NCBI GenBank assembly: GCA_950097015.1 | Contig: CATNEN010000002.1 | Coordinates: forward strand, 1,922,001 to 1,986,000 | Direction of reading: 5' to 3' | DNA from: Macrostomum hystrix | Taxonomy: Eukaryota; Platyhelminthes; Macrostomidae | DNA: 64,000 nucleotides | Shown here: positions 54,501 through 64,000 of the stretch, in pieces | Position numbering within the stretch: position 1 is the first letter of the stretch | How the letters are laid out: the number at the start of each line of letters is the position of its first letter | Program-made: the position numbers and the translations under genes | Notes under the pieces: model-generated | The model's input: only the letters and a program-made list of their open reading frames with translations | The model's database searches: none | Told to the model about the DNA's origin: nothing

Positions 54501-57500
54501 GCCCGCTGGTCGGATTCCAGTGCAACTTCACTTTCATCATGTGGCGTGACTTCAGCTGCGCCTCGGCTAGCAGCTGCTGCATCTTGACCGAGTTGGTAAC
54601 TCGGTGGATGTCCGCCCTCAGGTGCCAGTTGTCGGCGTATCCGAGTCCCATCCAAAGTCGATCCTTTTCGCGTGGCTCGTAAATCAGCTGGTAATCCGGC
54701 GAGCTCAACAGGCGCAGTTCCAGCTTCTGTCCATGAGTCTTCAAGCTGTAGACGGTGTCGCCAGCTTCCACAGATTTCTTCAACTCGACGCTGCAGCGCT
54801 TGGTGGGCAAAATCAGATCAAATTTGATAGCACTCGAGCTGAACTCAACAATCGACTGCACCATAGTTGGCCGACTGGCAGAGTCGATGTAGTGAATGGA
54901 AAAATTTCCGATTCGCCAGTAGAGGGTACTTTTCACCTCACCGTCAATCTTGAAGTCGACATTGCTGCTCGCTTGCGACATGCTGGCCTGCACTCGAACG
55001 CTTTCTGTGGTTGTGCGCATTGTCTCAAACTTCATCAAGATCTTGTCCCGACTGTTGTTGGTAATGTCCAGGCTAATCTCGCTGGAGTGTAAAATCTGAC
55101 TTTCACCCCTCACGCTGCTGAACTCGATCCTGTACGGCTTTTGATTAGCAAACATCAGCTCCAGACTGCACGCAACCCTGCGTCCTGGTGTGAACTGCGC
55201 CTGGGCCGCCACCGCCAGGACCTTGTTCAATTCGGCTCTGCCTGCATCCCAGTTCACGGAGGCACTGAAGCGTCCCTCTCCAGTTTGCTGCTGATATCTG
55301 AAACTTGTCTCAATGCGCCTTGATGGAATGTAGAGGTGCACCTTGGTCTCTAGATCGATCTTCCTGGCATCTCCTTTGTTGTTAATCACGGTCACTAGTG
55401 TCAATGGTCTAACAACGCCGTGGTTCGGAGTAAACGACAGTTCGTAGGCGAATCCTCGACTGGTTCCATAGATCTTTCTCTTAATTTGCACAGTTCTGTG
55501 CGGAGTGCGCAAGCTCAGGAACGAGGTAGCATTAACCATACTGGCGCTCGACTGCAGCTGAGTTTGCAGATGGAATGGCACCCAGTCTCCGATTGTGACC
55601 TTCAAATCAGAGCTAAGCGTTCTCACCTCAGTTTTCAGCTGGTACTTGATTCGGATCGGCTGGGTGCGTTCGATTTTGATCTCGCCACTTTCCGCGCCGG
55701 CTTTGATCTGGATGCTGTGCCACTGCTCTCCGTTGATCTTCATGCTGGAAGTGTGCTCCAGAATTCTTTCTCTGAGTTGGTTTTGCAGATTGAGCTCGGC
55801 ATGTCTGTACCTGAGACTCGATGTTTCAACCACTACGCGACTAGTAAAATCTGAGGGCTCGCTGTATGTGCCAACTGTGGTGACCTTGCCGAAATTACCG
55901 TGAGGCATCTGCAGCATCAGGTGCAGCCGCGCCTGAGACTCCTCCTCGTCACGAAGCGCCTTGAAGCCGATCTTCTGGTAGCCGTCAATCGGCAGAGCGA
56001 TGCGAAGTCTCATAGCGTCATCGGTAATGCTGCCATCGATCTTTAGCTCCTTGCCGTTGATTCCAGCAGCAAGCTGAGCGCTCCAGACCTGTGACGATTT
56101 TCTGTGCTCAATCGAAAACTCCGCTGTCCTGACTACTTTATGCGGAGACTCAATCTTGAAGCGAAGCATACCGCGAGGATAGTCGTCAAGAGACTCAATG
56201 TCTGCGCTAAGTGAAACAGAATAAGTGTAGTCATTGTAGTCAATGCCCGCCTGTGTCGCCAGCTTCATTGGCTGTTCCCATTTAAGAGCAATTTTCCCGC
56301 CAAGCTTTCGCAGAACTGCAAACGGTGTACGGATGCGCAGCTCCAATACGCTGGGGTCGATTGTGAGGCTGCCTTCGATGGCTCTCTCTCCCAGACGGAA
56401 CTCCGCGTCCCAGGCAATTCCTTGCGCATTCATTTTCGGCTGCAGCTTCGCCACAATAGTTGGCAGCGCACTGTTGCTAGAAGCGATCGATAGGCTAAAC
56501 GGGCCGTCCATTTTTACCTCGACAAACGAGCCGGACAACCAGTTGATGCTGAGAGAGGACTTTCGGTTACACTTTGCTGGTAGGATGGCTAGCAGACTTC
56601 CGTGCATGGGAAGCAGCTCGCTTGACAGGCTGTATGCGAATGGGATGCCGTTTCCGTAGCGCAGTTGGATGGACTGCTCAATCTTGTTGGCGGCGTCGAT
56701 GGAATGCGAGAAGGAGAAGCTGGCTGGATTGTTTATCAGCGGCAGCAGGTTGAAGTTCTGCAGCGCCGCACTGAACTTGACGCTTCTGGTGGACAGAATC
56801 TCCGATTCCACATCAAGTCGAAGTCTGTCAGACCCGGTGCTCACTGAAGCCACGTACTTGAAGCTGCCCAGTTTCTTTCCGATGATCTTGTTTCTGATTT
56901 CAACTTTGCCAAAAGGTGTCTCAACAAGACCGTTAGCCTGGATCGGCTCATCGCCTTCCGGTACAAGCAGCTGTGCACTCAACGCACCCAAGCTTGAAGC
57001 ATCAACGCTGACATTGGCTACTACACTGAAGCACATTGTGCAAGTCTTTTGCATCTTGGCCTGCACTTTCACCGGTCCGAAATCGCTCGAGCTGATCAAA
57101 ATCAAGGCGCTCTTTTCAGCATCGGCGCAACTGAACTTCACGTGGTTCTTCCTAATGCTCTCCTTGTCCATCCAATACTCAAACTGACCCGGAGTCCATG
57201 AGAGCTTGTGCTGCAACTTCTTCGGCAAGTTGTCCAGGCCGTAAGCAATCTCCGTCAGTAAAGACTCGCCGCTGTACCGATGGCCAGTAGATTCGAATTG
57301 GAAAGATGCAATCTGCATTTTGTAGTTCCACCTGTGCCGATGAGGGCCGTCAAACTCGTGATTAACGTCAATTTGTTGGCCTAACGCTTCAAAATGAGCC
57401 ACGAGGCGTTTGCTGAAATCCGCGGATGGTTCCACTTTCACTGCGCCCTGTGCCGTGCTACTCTTTCCTAGAAGAGTAACGGTGTGATTGAAGCTGAAGT

Positions 57501-60500
57501 TCGACCACGAAACATGCCGATTGGCGAAGCGGGCTCTGAAGTTCGGCATCGAGAACTCGGCCAGCGACTGCTCCTTTTCAAAATTCCAGGACACTTCGAG
57601 TGGCAGAGGACCGTCGTTGTTTACGGTGAGGCTGGTTGATATTTTGCCCTGTTGAAGTGTGGAAGAAGCATTCAAGGCACCACTGACAACTATTCTCTCA
57701 GGCAGGACTGCGGACAGCGGGCACTCCACACAGCTCATTCTATGAGAGAAGTCAAAACTGTTCCGTCCGCGATGCAGGTGCTGCAGGCTCAGTTTGAAAC
57801 TGTTCACGTCCAAGTCAAGTGTCTTTTTCTGATCTTCAACGTTCCAACTTCCTGCGAGTACCTGGCCGGTGTTGTTTAGTCTGACCTGACCCACTAGCCA
57901 GGAAGGATTTGCTTCCAGAGAGCCAGTCAAGGTGTGCGCGCCAGTCGGCAGGGAAAACTCGGCGCTGAACTTGCCGCTCGTCGGGTTTGTCTGCGCGAAG
58001 CTCAACCGCAGCCTGGGGTGGTGAATCTCCAAAGACGACTTGCTCGCTGAGCTGAAGTCCCAGCTGGTCCTCCTCTCGCTGATTGGACTGCTGAGACTCG
58101 AGTGAGTCGTCTTGACAAACCCGGTTGATCCAAGCCTGTGCGCCCAGGTGAAGCTGTTTTGGGAGCCAGTGGACTTCTCGACGTGGATATTCGCCTCAGT
58201 AAATCGAAGAATGGACCTGGCATCGTATACACCGCTGGCTGCAAGTCGGTTACTGTCGTACCTCAAACGGTGACTATAGTGGGTGTTCTCCTCAGCCTTG
58301 TTAGTAGCGAGATCGATCTCAATTAGCGGCTTCTCATGATGATAATAGGCTTGAATGCGCTTGGAGTCCGCAGCCAAGTGCCATTCGGTGCTGGCTCTGA
58401 TGCTCAAGCTTCCAATAGAAGACACCGAAACCTTGCCCTGCCTCCAGCTCTCAATATTATGCTCGACTGTTGTCGTTGATTTAAGACCTGGTGTCCAACG
58501 GTCACTGAAAATATTCAAGCTGCACTTTTTACTAGAATAGAGCAGCTCCACTTTGAACGGCACCGTGTTTTGCAGTTTGCTTTCAGCGACAAAGTGCCCC
58601 ACTTTCGAGCTCAACTTGGCCTCAAAAACCACATCAACTCCATTGTGCACGTAAGTTTCCGCTGCCAGGTGCTGGGATGGCATCCCGACGACAGACTTGT
58701 GCAGCAGCTTCCAGTTCCCGGCGTGGATCTTTCCGGCGCAGCTGTGCTCCAGCCAGTTGTTGTGGTGATGCTGGAAGCTGGCACTCAGCGGACTATCGAG
58801 CCAGGTAGAAGAGATCTCAGCGGTTCCCTCAATTTCGGTGTGGTAGCCATGACGAGTTGACGGGACAGCTGCAAACTTTCCTTTGAGCTCATGCTTCTCC
58901 GAGTCGCGGGTGTAGGAGTAGTGGCAGGAGAAGTCTTTGTTCGACCTGTGCTCGTGCTCGAGCCATAGTCTGGCGTCTCCTAGCTTCAGTTCTCCACGCA
59001 GGCTGGGCATGTTCAGGTTCCAGTTGGCGCTAATTTTCGGAGTCTCGATACTTCCTGTCTGTTCGAATGCGATGCCTCCTGTTCTCAATCCTAGGTTGTG
59101 GGTGAGCTGCACGTTAGTATGAAAACTGGTCAGATCGTTGTTGAACTTCAGCTCAGTTGACGTCTGGTTGTGCTTTACGGAGAGCTTCACAATGTTCACT
59201 GCATAGGCGGTGTGCTGCAGATGGAATGAGCCCTTTTCAACTGTGATGCTGTTTTCGTGGCCCAGTCCCACCAGGCGAGAGTTGGCCTCTTTGCTGCTCC
59301 AGTCGACTTTGCCGGTGTGTGCGATTTTCCACTCGTCAACACTGGCCTCGTTAGACCATGTCGACTGTTTCCACCCGGCTTCATTGAAGTGATGCCGAAG
59401 ACTGACTTTCACATGTGGCAGGTACCGCTTGTACCGGTGCTCTCCGGTTGACAGTTCAAAAGCAGCAGCGTACATGTTCAGGTATCCTTGGATGGGAGAG
59501 GCCGTGCGCTGCATGTTTCCGTCCAGCTGAATGTACGTGACTCCGTTGTGCTGGATGGAGTGGGTCAGGGTTCTTTGCCACGTGCCAAAGGAAGTCTGCA
59601 AGTCGATTTTCAAGCTCTGACGTGGGCTGCTGTAGTGCAGCTTCGATGTGAATTTCGTGCTTTGCAGGATTGCGGAGCTATCGAGTATGTACTTTCTTTC
59701 CCCAAACTCATACTCGTGCAATACTTTCTGATAACCCTGCCTGTGAACATGGTTGATCTTCATTGTTACTGGCAGCCATGGGTTTGCTGTTCTGAGCTCA
59801 GCAGTCATGGAGCCTTCCTCCGGCTGCAGATTCATCTGTGCCAGAATATTATGCGGTCCGAATGTGACTTCTAATTTCGGCCTGTGGGGTAGAGGCCCGC
59901 AGTTCACGCGCACCTTAATTGGGTTGAGTTCATCCCATTCAACGTCTACGTCAAGCGACATCGCCTTTCTTTCCACCTTCATGATTTTCAAATAAGTCTT
60001 GCGAGCGACCTCAAGCTTTGCGGTGACTGAGAACTGATCGATCCAACTCACTACGTCCTGCTTGTACTCAAAACTGAGCGCCACTTGACCCATGTACAGC
60101 ACGCTCAATCTCTGGTTGTAAGCAACTGTTCTGTAGCCTGACTTATCGAAGCTGGAAATGACGCGAACAATCTCGACTCCGCCGCTCTTCACACTCAGAT
60201 CCCACTGCTTTGCGCGCAGTGTCGCAACAACCTGGCCGTTGACTCCAAAGCCATTCCACTCTACGTTGGTATTCAGCTCGCTATGATAGTTTACGTTCAC
60301 CTTTGATGACAGCAGCTTGGTTTCGGAGGCGGCAACAGTAAGGTCTGTCTCGAAAACGCCAGGCTTGAACTTTGCCGACCACGTCGATACGTAAGATCCA
60401 CGGACGGGACAAAACAAGTTAATGCGGGCCTCGAGGTTGTGCTCCTTGCTTGAAGACAACCAGCCTTGGCGTGATTTGGCAAGCAGGTGTCCCTCCATTG

Positions 60501-63500
60501 TGCGCTTAAACGCCTCTCCTCCGACAGAAACTTGATAGAATCCCTTCTCTTTCTTCAGGCTCACCATCGACCTCAGCTCGCCAATCTGAAGACCAGACAC
60601 TCTGATACTGATCTCGTTGATTAACTGGGACCGAATGACAACAGCATGCAGGGTCAAGCTGTCCTGGTTGACAAACGACACGAGGCCATTGATACCGCCC
60701 AGGTGTACCTGAAGAGTGTTACGCCAGTTCGTCACACAACTCATACTGACTTTTCTGCCACGATGTGAAATGTCGACTGTAATGCGCGTCTCCTGGCTGT
60801 CGAGGCCGGTAATGCGCGCGGCTGCAACAACTTCATCAAGTCGAATATTGTACTCGGGGACCTCGGCTGACACTCTCACTTGGAACTTTCCCTCGTGTTG
60901 CATTGACATCTCATAGCTGACGTGTGAGTCCCTGTGTTGAACCTTTAGAAGAACAGAAAGATGATTCAGTCCAGTTGCCAACGACCCGATGCGTCTGTAG
61001 CCCCATTCAACGCTCGACTGCTCCAGGACGGTGCCAAATAGGCTGTCGATTTTAAGGAAACCGGAGTGAGGCAATCGGATGCTCCACGCGTTGCTTGAGA
61101 ACATGTACGTTAGCCTGGTCGAAATTTCAACTAGCTTCTGATTGTCAACCTGGAAGATAATACCGTATGCCTTGTTTACATCGTGGCCCTCTCGCATTAG
61201 TTCCAATTCGACCAGCTTGCCGGGGTAGTGGACGCGCAGCTTCAGTCCCTTCTCAGTTGGCTCTTTGCTCAGTTTCAACTCATTCGCGTAGTCGTTGTAG
61301 GTAACACCGAATTTCGCGGTCCTCTTGGCATTTATATCACCAGACACAGAAGCATAGACTTCCGCCAGTCTCAGATCAGCAACCGGAGTCTCTAGTCTCA
61401 CTTTGAATCTCTTGTCTTGCAGCAGGTCCCAGTTGGTAATGATGGAGAAGCGTTTTGTGCCGTAGTGGGTTGTTAGCTCAAAGTTGTAGCTCCTGAGACT
61501 TCCCGCTGCCTGGAATGCGAGTTCAACGTCAGGCAGGCCTGGCAGCTTCAGAGCGAATCGTGTGTGCACACCGTCGGTTAGATCGAGCACAGCCTGAGCC
61601 TTGAGCACTTGGTTGGGGACCATCAGCTTCACGGTCAAGTCAAACGGCATCGAAATTTGCGCAACAATCTCCACTCCAAGTTGCTCGTAGCCAGCAAACG
61701 GAGTCGTCACTTTGAGAACAACAGTCCTGTCCTTGCTCCAACTGTAGACTGCCTCAGCTGAATACTTATCTTGCTGGTTCCAGACGGCCTCAAGTCGCTC
61801 GTCGATACTGCGTTCGAGTAAATCCGACTTTGATTGCCACTTGACACTGAGCTCGCGGTTGCTGCCGAAGTTGATTTGCAGTACTCTGTTGAATGCGTCA
61901 TACACGCTGTCGAACTTAAAGACGAACTCTCCAGAGCTCAGACTTCGCAAGCCGAACTCGCAGATCATATTCTCGTGCTTCTGAGCATGATCGTAAGACA
62001 CTTCAAACTTGGGAACAATATCGATGCTGGTTTCAATTCTAAATTTGGCGGAAATCGGTGCCACTAGCAGTCCATTGGCAGCATGCCACATGCCCTTGAC
62101 GTTGAAGTGACCAAAATGTGGCGACTGGATCGTGATGGAAGCATCCATCAGAGGAAGACTTTTGAAAGTGATGGCAAGTTCGGTGGTTTCGATGGACTTC
62201 ACCGGAGCAACAAGCTTGACCACCAGTCGCTTTTCCTTCACATTCGCAACATCCAAGTCGCACATGACGCCCCATGCCTGTGAGAAGATGTCGCCCAGCT
62301 TGGCATTCGCAGCCACATCCAGGAGCAGTCGCCGCGGTAGAATTTTCCAGGTTGCACTGGTGCCCACTGTTGCAGTTTTCGATTGAACCTCCGTGCTAGC
62401 CATCGCGCTGAAGTGTCCCGGCTTCAATCCAACACGACCTGAAGTCTTGATGATTGGCGAGGAAACCGACACGAAGAAGTCAATGGAGATCGCGCCTGTG
62501 TTGTCCCACTTTGGCATCCAGCCAGTGATTGTCAGCTCGTTTCGGATGGACAGCACCGTGATGTGACCCGTCAGGTCATTCTCGTTCACTCTAAAAGTCA
62601 GATCTTGTACTCCGAAAAGCTTAGTGTCCAGCTTGACCATCAATTGTCGAGTAGTATCCTTCGCCTCGAAATCGTATGTAATAGATGTCTTATCCCAAGA
62701 TTCCAGTGGTGTCTTGACAGTCGCAGTTGCGAAGACTCTGCCGCCTCCAACTTGGACTTCCTCCGACAGTGTATACTCGCCAAGCCGGTTGCATAGAATG
62801 CTGTGACTTCCAGATGCTGAGATTTGCGAGTTTTCTACCTTGCTAGAAAAGGTTGACTGCAGACTCAATCGTTCATTAATCTTCTCGATGTACATCGACA
62901 GGTAGAAAAGCGACTTAATCTCTGCACTGCCCACCTCCTCACCCGTCTTGGCAATTCTGATCGAGTTCTCGCCTACCAGTGGAGATTTCAGTCTCAGCTC
63001 TAGGTTCATGCCTTCTTCAGCCCTTTTCCATTCGAAGTTGAACACTGATGTTTCAACGACGCTCCAAGGAGCCTGGGCCGTGAACCCTACAGAGACTGAT
63101 TGCTGGCTGACCTCTGCTCTGCCGTTGAATAGCATCGCTCCGAAAACTCCGTTGTTGAACGATACTTTAAGCTGGTGCTGCTTGAACTCAAATGCGAACT
63201 TCGTTTTGTCCACTTCATAGATTTCGCTGTCGATTTCCAAATCTCCCGCAAGCTGCCCCGCTGAACTTTCAATTTTGCCTCGCATCTCATGAGTACCAAG
63301 GTAGTCTTGTTCGAGCTTGAACGAGAACGAGCTCTGAGATTCAACCATTGAGCTCATCATGATTGCCAGTTTGCTGTCTTTGGCATTCTCAAAGGCCGTT
63401 TTTAGATGGAGCTTTACCTGAATTGTCTGTCCATGTGAATAGGCTTGGTCAATTTGCAGGGTGATTGGTGCCGAATTCGCAGACTTAATTTCAACCCACT

Positions 63501-63999
63501 CAACGGCAGCAAACTGGAACTTCGTATTCTCCAGCCTGGTCGCGCTGTACTTGATGGAGTGCTTTCCCAAATATGCGCTATCAAATGTTGCTTTCATGTC
63601 CCTTTGGCTATCTTTGTAGTTGGTTTCAATTGCGATCTTGTTCTCTCCAGTGTAGTCGTTGATCAGTTTGAGCTCGGAAAGAGTGGAGTGGAGTGGAGTG
63701 GAGTGAGACAGATCTTGTGAATAAGAGCCAGATAGGTGCGTGAAGTGCAAGCCCTGCCAGATAGTACGCAGAGTGACCGCTCCCAGTGAGGTTTTGCCTG
63801 TCTTGCTTTTCTTCGCCTGGATGCTGAACAAAGTCCCGTAACTCCTAATCAGTGTTAATTCGGCGTCAAACTGACTTGTGTGACTCTGAGAGAAGCCAAT
63901 AACGATAGAATGCACTGGCGCCTCCGTATTCGTTCTTTGTTTGTAATTGGCTGAGAGTAGAGCGCTTTCGCCGTACCTGTGCTGTGTTTGAATATGCAC
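51586..63999 (-). CDS. Apolipophorin / ApoB-type large lipid transfer protein, C-terminal 4137 residues in one exon (partial)
   Basis: A single 12.4 kb open frame enters at the right edge without a start and ends at 51586-51588. Large lipid transfer proteins of this group (insect apolipophorin II/I, ApoB) form the core of circulating lipoproteins. Residues 1-~3130 (numbered from the window edge) are thousands of residues of amphipathic beta-strand-like repeats typical of the ApoB/apolipophorin lipid-binding region. Residues ~3150-3515 are mainly helical (RSIEARIRRVTDSAAEAIAS and similar). A von Willebrand type D domain follows at ~3578-3737 (IVTFDGRHYDF, GECAYLLARDF, GLLGNFDNEPFNDL), then Cys-rich sequence. 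The last ~280 residues include a VWA-like domain (DIVLVLEERGCIG, DVRFGLLGFGN, RHVILVACDEC), as in insect apolipophorins. The vitellogenin-type N-terminal domain must lie to the right. No intron is seen. A (GAGTG)5 repeat lies in frame at 63681-63705. An in-frame Met heads the visible piece, but conserved content suggests it is internal. Confidence 0.93.
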   Translation of the reverse strand: MHIQTQHRYGESALLSANYKQRTNTEAPVHSIVIGFSQSHTSQFDAELTLIRSYGTLFSIQAKKSKTGKTSLGAVTLRTIWQGLHFTHLSGSYSQDLSHSTPLHSTLSELKLINDYTGENKIAIETNYKDSQRDMKATFDSAYLGKHSIKYSATRLENTKFQFAAVEWVEIKSANSAPITLQIDQAYSHGQTIQVKLHLKTAFENAKDSKLAIMMSSMVESQSSFSFKLEQDYLGTHEMRGKIESSAGQLAGDLEIDSEIYEVDKTKFAFEFKQHQLKVSFNNGVFGAMLFNGRAEVSQQSVSVGFTAQAPWSVVETSVFNFEWKRAEEGMNLELRLKSPLVGENSIRIAKTGEEVGSAEIKSLFYLSMYIEKINERLSLQSTFSSKVENSQISASGSHSILCNRLGEYTLSEEVQVGGGRVFATATVKTPLESWDKTSITYDFEAKDTTRQLMVKLDTKLFGVQDLTFRVNENDLTGHITVLSIRNELTITGWMPKWDNTGAISIDFFVSVSSPIIKTSGRVGLKPGHFSAMASTEVQSKTATVGTSATWKILPRRLLLDVAANAKLGDIFSQAWGVMCDLDVANVKEKRLVVKLVAPVKSIETTELAITFKSLPLMDASITIQSPHFGHFNVKGMWHAANGLLVAPISAKFRIETSIDIVPKFEVSYDHAQKHENMICEFGLRSLSSGEFVFKFDSVYDAFNRVLQINFGSNRELSVKWQSKSDLLERSIDERLEAVWNQQDKYSAEAVYSWSKDRTVVLKVTTPFAGYEQLGVEIVAQISMPFDLTVKLMVPNQVLKAQAVLDLTDGVHTRFALKLPGLPDVELAFQAAGSLRSYNFELTTHYGTKRFSIITNWDLLQDKRFKVRLETPVADLRLAEVYASVSGDINAKRTAKFGVTYNDYANELKLSKEPTEKGLKLRVHYPGKLVELELMREGHDVNKAYGIIFQVDNQKLVEISTRLTYMFSSNAWSIRLPHSGFLKIDSLFGTVLEQSSVEWGYRRIGSLATGLNHLSVLLKVQHRDSHVSYEMSMQHEGKFQVRVSAEVPEYNIRLDEVVAAARITGLDSQETRITVDISHRGRKVSMSCVTNWRNTLQVHLGGINGLVSFVNQDSLTLHAVVIRSQLINEISIRVSGLQIGELRSMVSLKKEKGFYQVSVGGEAFKRTMEGHLLAKSRQGWLSSSKEHNLEARINLFCPVRGSYVSTWSAKFKPGVFETDLTVAASETKLLSSKVNVNYHSELNTNVEWNGFGVNGQVVATLRAKQWDLSVKSGGVEIVRVISSFDKSGYRTVAYNQRLSVLYMGQVALSFEYKQDVVSWIDQFSVTAKLEVARKTYLKIMKVERKAMSLDVDVEWDELNPIKVRVNCGPLPHRPKLEVTFGPHNILAQMNLQPEEGSMTAELRTANPWLPVTMKINHVHRQGYQKVLHEYEFGERKYILDSSAILQSTKFTSKLHYSSPRQSLKIDLQTSFGTWQRTLTHSIQHNGVTYIQLDGNMQRTASPIQGYLNMYAAAFELSTGEHRYKRYLPHVKVSLRHHFNEAGWKQSTWSNEASVDEWKIAHTGKVDWSSKEANSRLVGLGHENSITVEKGSFHLQHTAYAVNIVKLSVKHNQTSTELKFNNDLTSFHTNVQLTHNLGLRTGGIAFEQTGSIETPKISANWNLNMPSLRGELKLGDARLWLEHEHRSNKDFSCHYSYTRDSEKHELKGKFAAVPSTRHGYHTEIEGTAEISSTWLDSPLSASFQHHHNNWLEHSCAGKIHAGNWKLLHKSVVGMPSQHLAAETYVHNGVDVVFEAKLSSKVGHFVAESKLQNTVPFKVELLYSSKKCSLNIFSDRWTPGLKSTTTVEHNIESWRQGKVSVSSIGSLSIRASTEWHLAADSKRIQAYYHHEKPLIEIDLATNKAEENTHYSHRLRYDSNRLAASGVYDARSILRFTEANIHVEKSTGSQNSFTWAHRLGSTGFVKTTHSSLSSPISERRTSWDFSSASKSSLEIHHPRLRLSFAQTNPTSGKFSAEFSLPTGAHTLTGSLEANPSWLVGQVRLNNTGQVLAGSWNVEDQKKTLDLDVNSFKLSLQHLHRGRNSFDFSHRMSCVECPLSAVLPERIVVSGALNASSTLQQGKISTSLTVNNDGPLPLEVSWNFEKEQSLAEFSMPNFRARFANRHVSWSNFSFNHTVTLLGKSSTAQGAVKVEPSADFSKRLVAHFEALGQQIDVNHEFDGPHRHRWNYKMQIASFQFESTGHRYSGESLLTEIAYGLDNLPKKLQHKLSWTPGQFEYWMDKESIRKNHVKFSCADAEKSALILISSSDFGPVKVQAKMQKTCTMCFSVVANVSVDASSLGALSAQLLVPEGDEPIQANGLVETPFGKVEIRNKIIGKKLGSFKYVASVSTGSDRLRLDVESEILSTRSVKFSAALQNFNLLPLINNPASFSFSHSIDAANKIEQSIQLRYGNGIPFAYSLSSELLPMHGSLLAILPAKCNRKSSLSINWLSGSFVEVKMDGPFSLSIASSNSALPTIVAKLQPKMNAQGIAWDAEFRLGERAIEGSLTIDPSVLELRIRTPFAVLRKLGGKIALKWEQPMKLATQAGIDYNDYTYSVSLSADIESLDDYPRGMLRFKIESPHKVVRTAEFSIEHRKSSQVWSAQLAAGINGKELKIDGSITDDAMRLRIALPIDGYQKIGFKALRDEEESQARLHLMLQMPHGNFGKVTTVGTYSEPSDFTSRVVVETSSLRYRHAELNLQNQLRERILEHTSSMKINGEQWHSIQIKAGAESGEIKIERTQPIRIKYQLKTEVRTLSSDLKVTIGDWVPFHLQTQLQSSASMVNATSFLSLRTPHRTVQIKRKIYGTSRGFAYELSFTPNHGVVRPLTLVTVINNKGDARKIDLETKVHLYIPSRRIETSFRYQQQTGEGRFSASVNWDAGRAELNKVLAVAAQAQFTPGRRVACSLELMFANQKPYRIEFSSVRGESQILHSSEISLDITNNSRDKILMKFETMRTTTESVRVQASMSQASSNVDFKIDGEVKSTLYWRIGNFSIHYIDSASRPTMVQSIVEFSSSAIKFDLILPTKRCSVELKKSVEAGDTVYSLKTHGQKLELRLLSSPDYQLIYEPREKDRLWMGLGYADNWHLRADIHRVTNSVKMQQLLAEAQLKSRHMMKVKLHWNPTSGLLRYAALRESVPMLLQDASSLMASMKSSCVHEILSKVSTDLVLPDLANAAQIVAQELEPLGRDISYMNAQFRDMYARNEFYSRDIYQAVSEVASALASYTVAVIERGIEVYSAYVHPHVVYTSNRITSQASRCYDHATQAYHVYRRHRDHLYRTVNGHVLRYINGAVDSIRPALDAAHGGYQSLVQSNPFRGSMTTLGDLRVRVARSVSEVDYNTFNLLHDDIREQVLTAHRSIEARIRRVTDSAAEAIASTKTNVRHHVNRLVGDGLVSSVVSGAYAQSKWFLDHFNIEKNLKDFAKDNYLQGVEYVRQNTIGLATDYLGLSKNTIIENNFSQGKFEAHLYSPMKWTDLKTRPTSGLDEVHGRLASSYRSARDAFNTVRRKLTAVRDVVYDSIPDFDMPSGSWIPKFKGVASVIGDHIVTFDGRHYDFLGSGECAYLLARDFRSRSWAISMTYASSGKSLDIFAYGKRIRVTPRLHVLIDGVQQELPLNIGDLSIVRTGSGLRAKDLGHLFTVAIDPEADTHTVSVSGWYHGRLGGLLGNFDNEPFNDLVGSTSLRVNSVQDFTGSWRLGACRHVNMASHSDVPDQPHEDCLSLFDAPRTSPFRRCYAIVDPAPFRDICAQERRSGGTQQQVCRAAVAYIRHCDAKGLRGLRAPSKCLSCSARSPQQSGETYRQLGLGQSYRLPAPNVASADIVLVLEERGCIGMETLRRLPRMINQLKRSLGDSGVSDVRFGLLGFGNPSHHRGKAVATERSRPHWHTLAGEIMGSDQQLLRVLAGLETHNTADTSVDGARGADALEAVRMAARLGELRPGASRHVILVACDECHEGRRTLQSVRQSLQESDVRLHVLTETTMPTYFYGRRSLAFGIDASLAFSPESPEGSAELHGYTKRPVGKCARLAAETGGSVFDLRYLRRRQYASRIDLFSRVFADRLASEAAGSTATGATGGYLECRCAASGCGTKGRLTCRQI
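63681..63705. repeat. Pentanucleotide (GAGTG)5 inside coding sequence
   Basis: Five perfect copies encode SHSTPLHSTL on the minus strand. A 5 bp unit in an open frame is unusual because any gain or loss of one to two copies breaks the frame. Confidence 0.9.
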
Positions 64000-64000
64000 T

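Overview
The window is nuclear DNA of an animal. GT-AG introns interrupt recognisable metazoan genes: mLST8, a SID-1/SIDT channel-like protein, TXNDC9, CLPTM1L, a neurensin-like protein and an apolipophorin/ApoB-type lipid carrier. tRNA-derived SINEs and a mariner transposon are also present. The genes are GC-rich in a more AT-rich background. They are intron-poor compared with vertebrate orthologues: SIDT has 2 coding exons, TXNDC9 has 1, and the last 12.4 kb of the apolipophorin is one open exon. The SINE core at about 8.95-9.06 kb and the gene set suit an invertebrate, perhaps a spiralian (flatworm, mollusc or relative). The species cannot be fixed from the sequence.

Layout. 1-0.95 kb: first exon of a minus-strand alanine dehydrogenase/saccharopine dehydrogenase-like gene that continues off the left edge, with a minisatellite in its intron. 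1-9.8 kb: gene-free, with an inverted pair of ~250-300 bp repeats, a ~0.87 kb direct duplication carrying hairpin modules, and SINEs. 9.8-11.4 kb: piggyBac-like MITE pieces around a small gene of unknown function. 11.7-19.1 kb: mLST8 (4 exons, every intron full of repeats). 19.1-23.1 kb: simple repeats and a SINE. 23.2-26.2 kb: SIDT. 26.2-29.8 kb: two arrays. 29.9-30.6 kb: TXNDC9, followed by a 2.5 kb array. 34.9-42.6 kb: CLPTM1L (8 exons), with a complete mariner and a SINE inside intron 5. 42.7-46.6 kb: two long arrays. 47.4-48.1 kb: neurensin-like gene (minus). 49.4-50.5 kb: array. 51.6-64.0 kb: apolipophorin 3' end (minus, open at the right edge).

The genes do not form a pathway; they are unrelated neighbours on both strands. 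The striking property of the window is architectural. Nearly every intron longer than 100 bp, and most gene 3' flanks, are occupied by a private minisatellite with a 20-45 bp unit. These arrays begin about 20-50 nt after the 5' splice site and stop about 20-90 nt before the acceptor. In at least three introns each unit carries a GGTGAG donor-like motif in sense orientation. This is the pattern I think most deserves follow-up. Gene models were built by reading splice sites by eye and checking that phases match; copy numbers are estimates.
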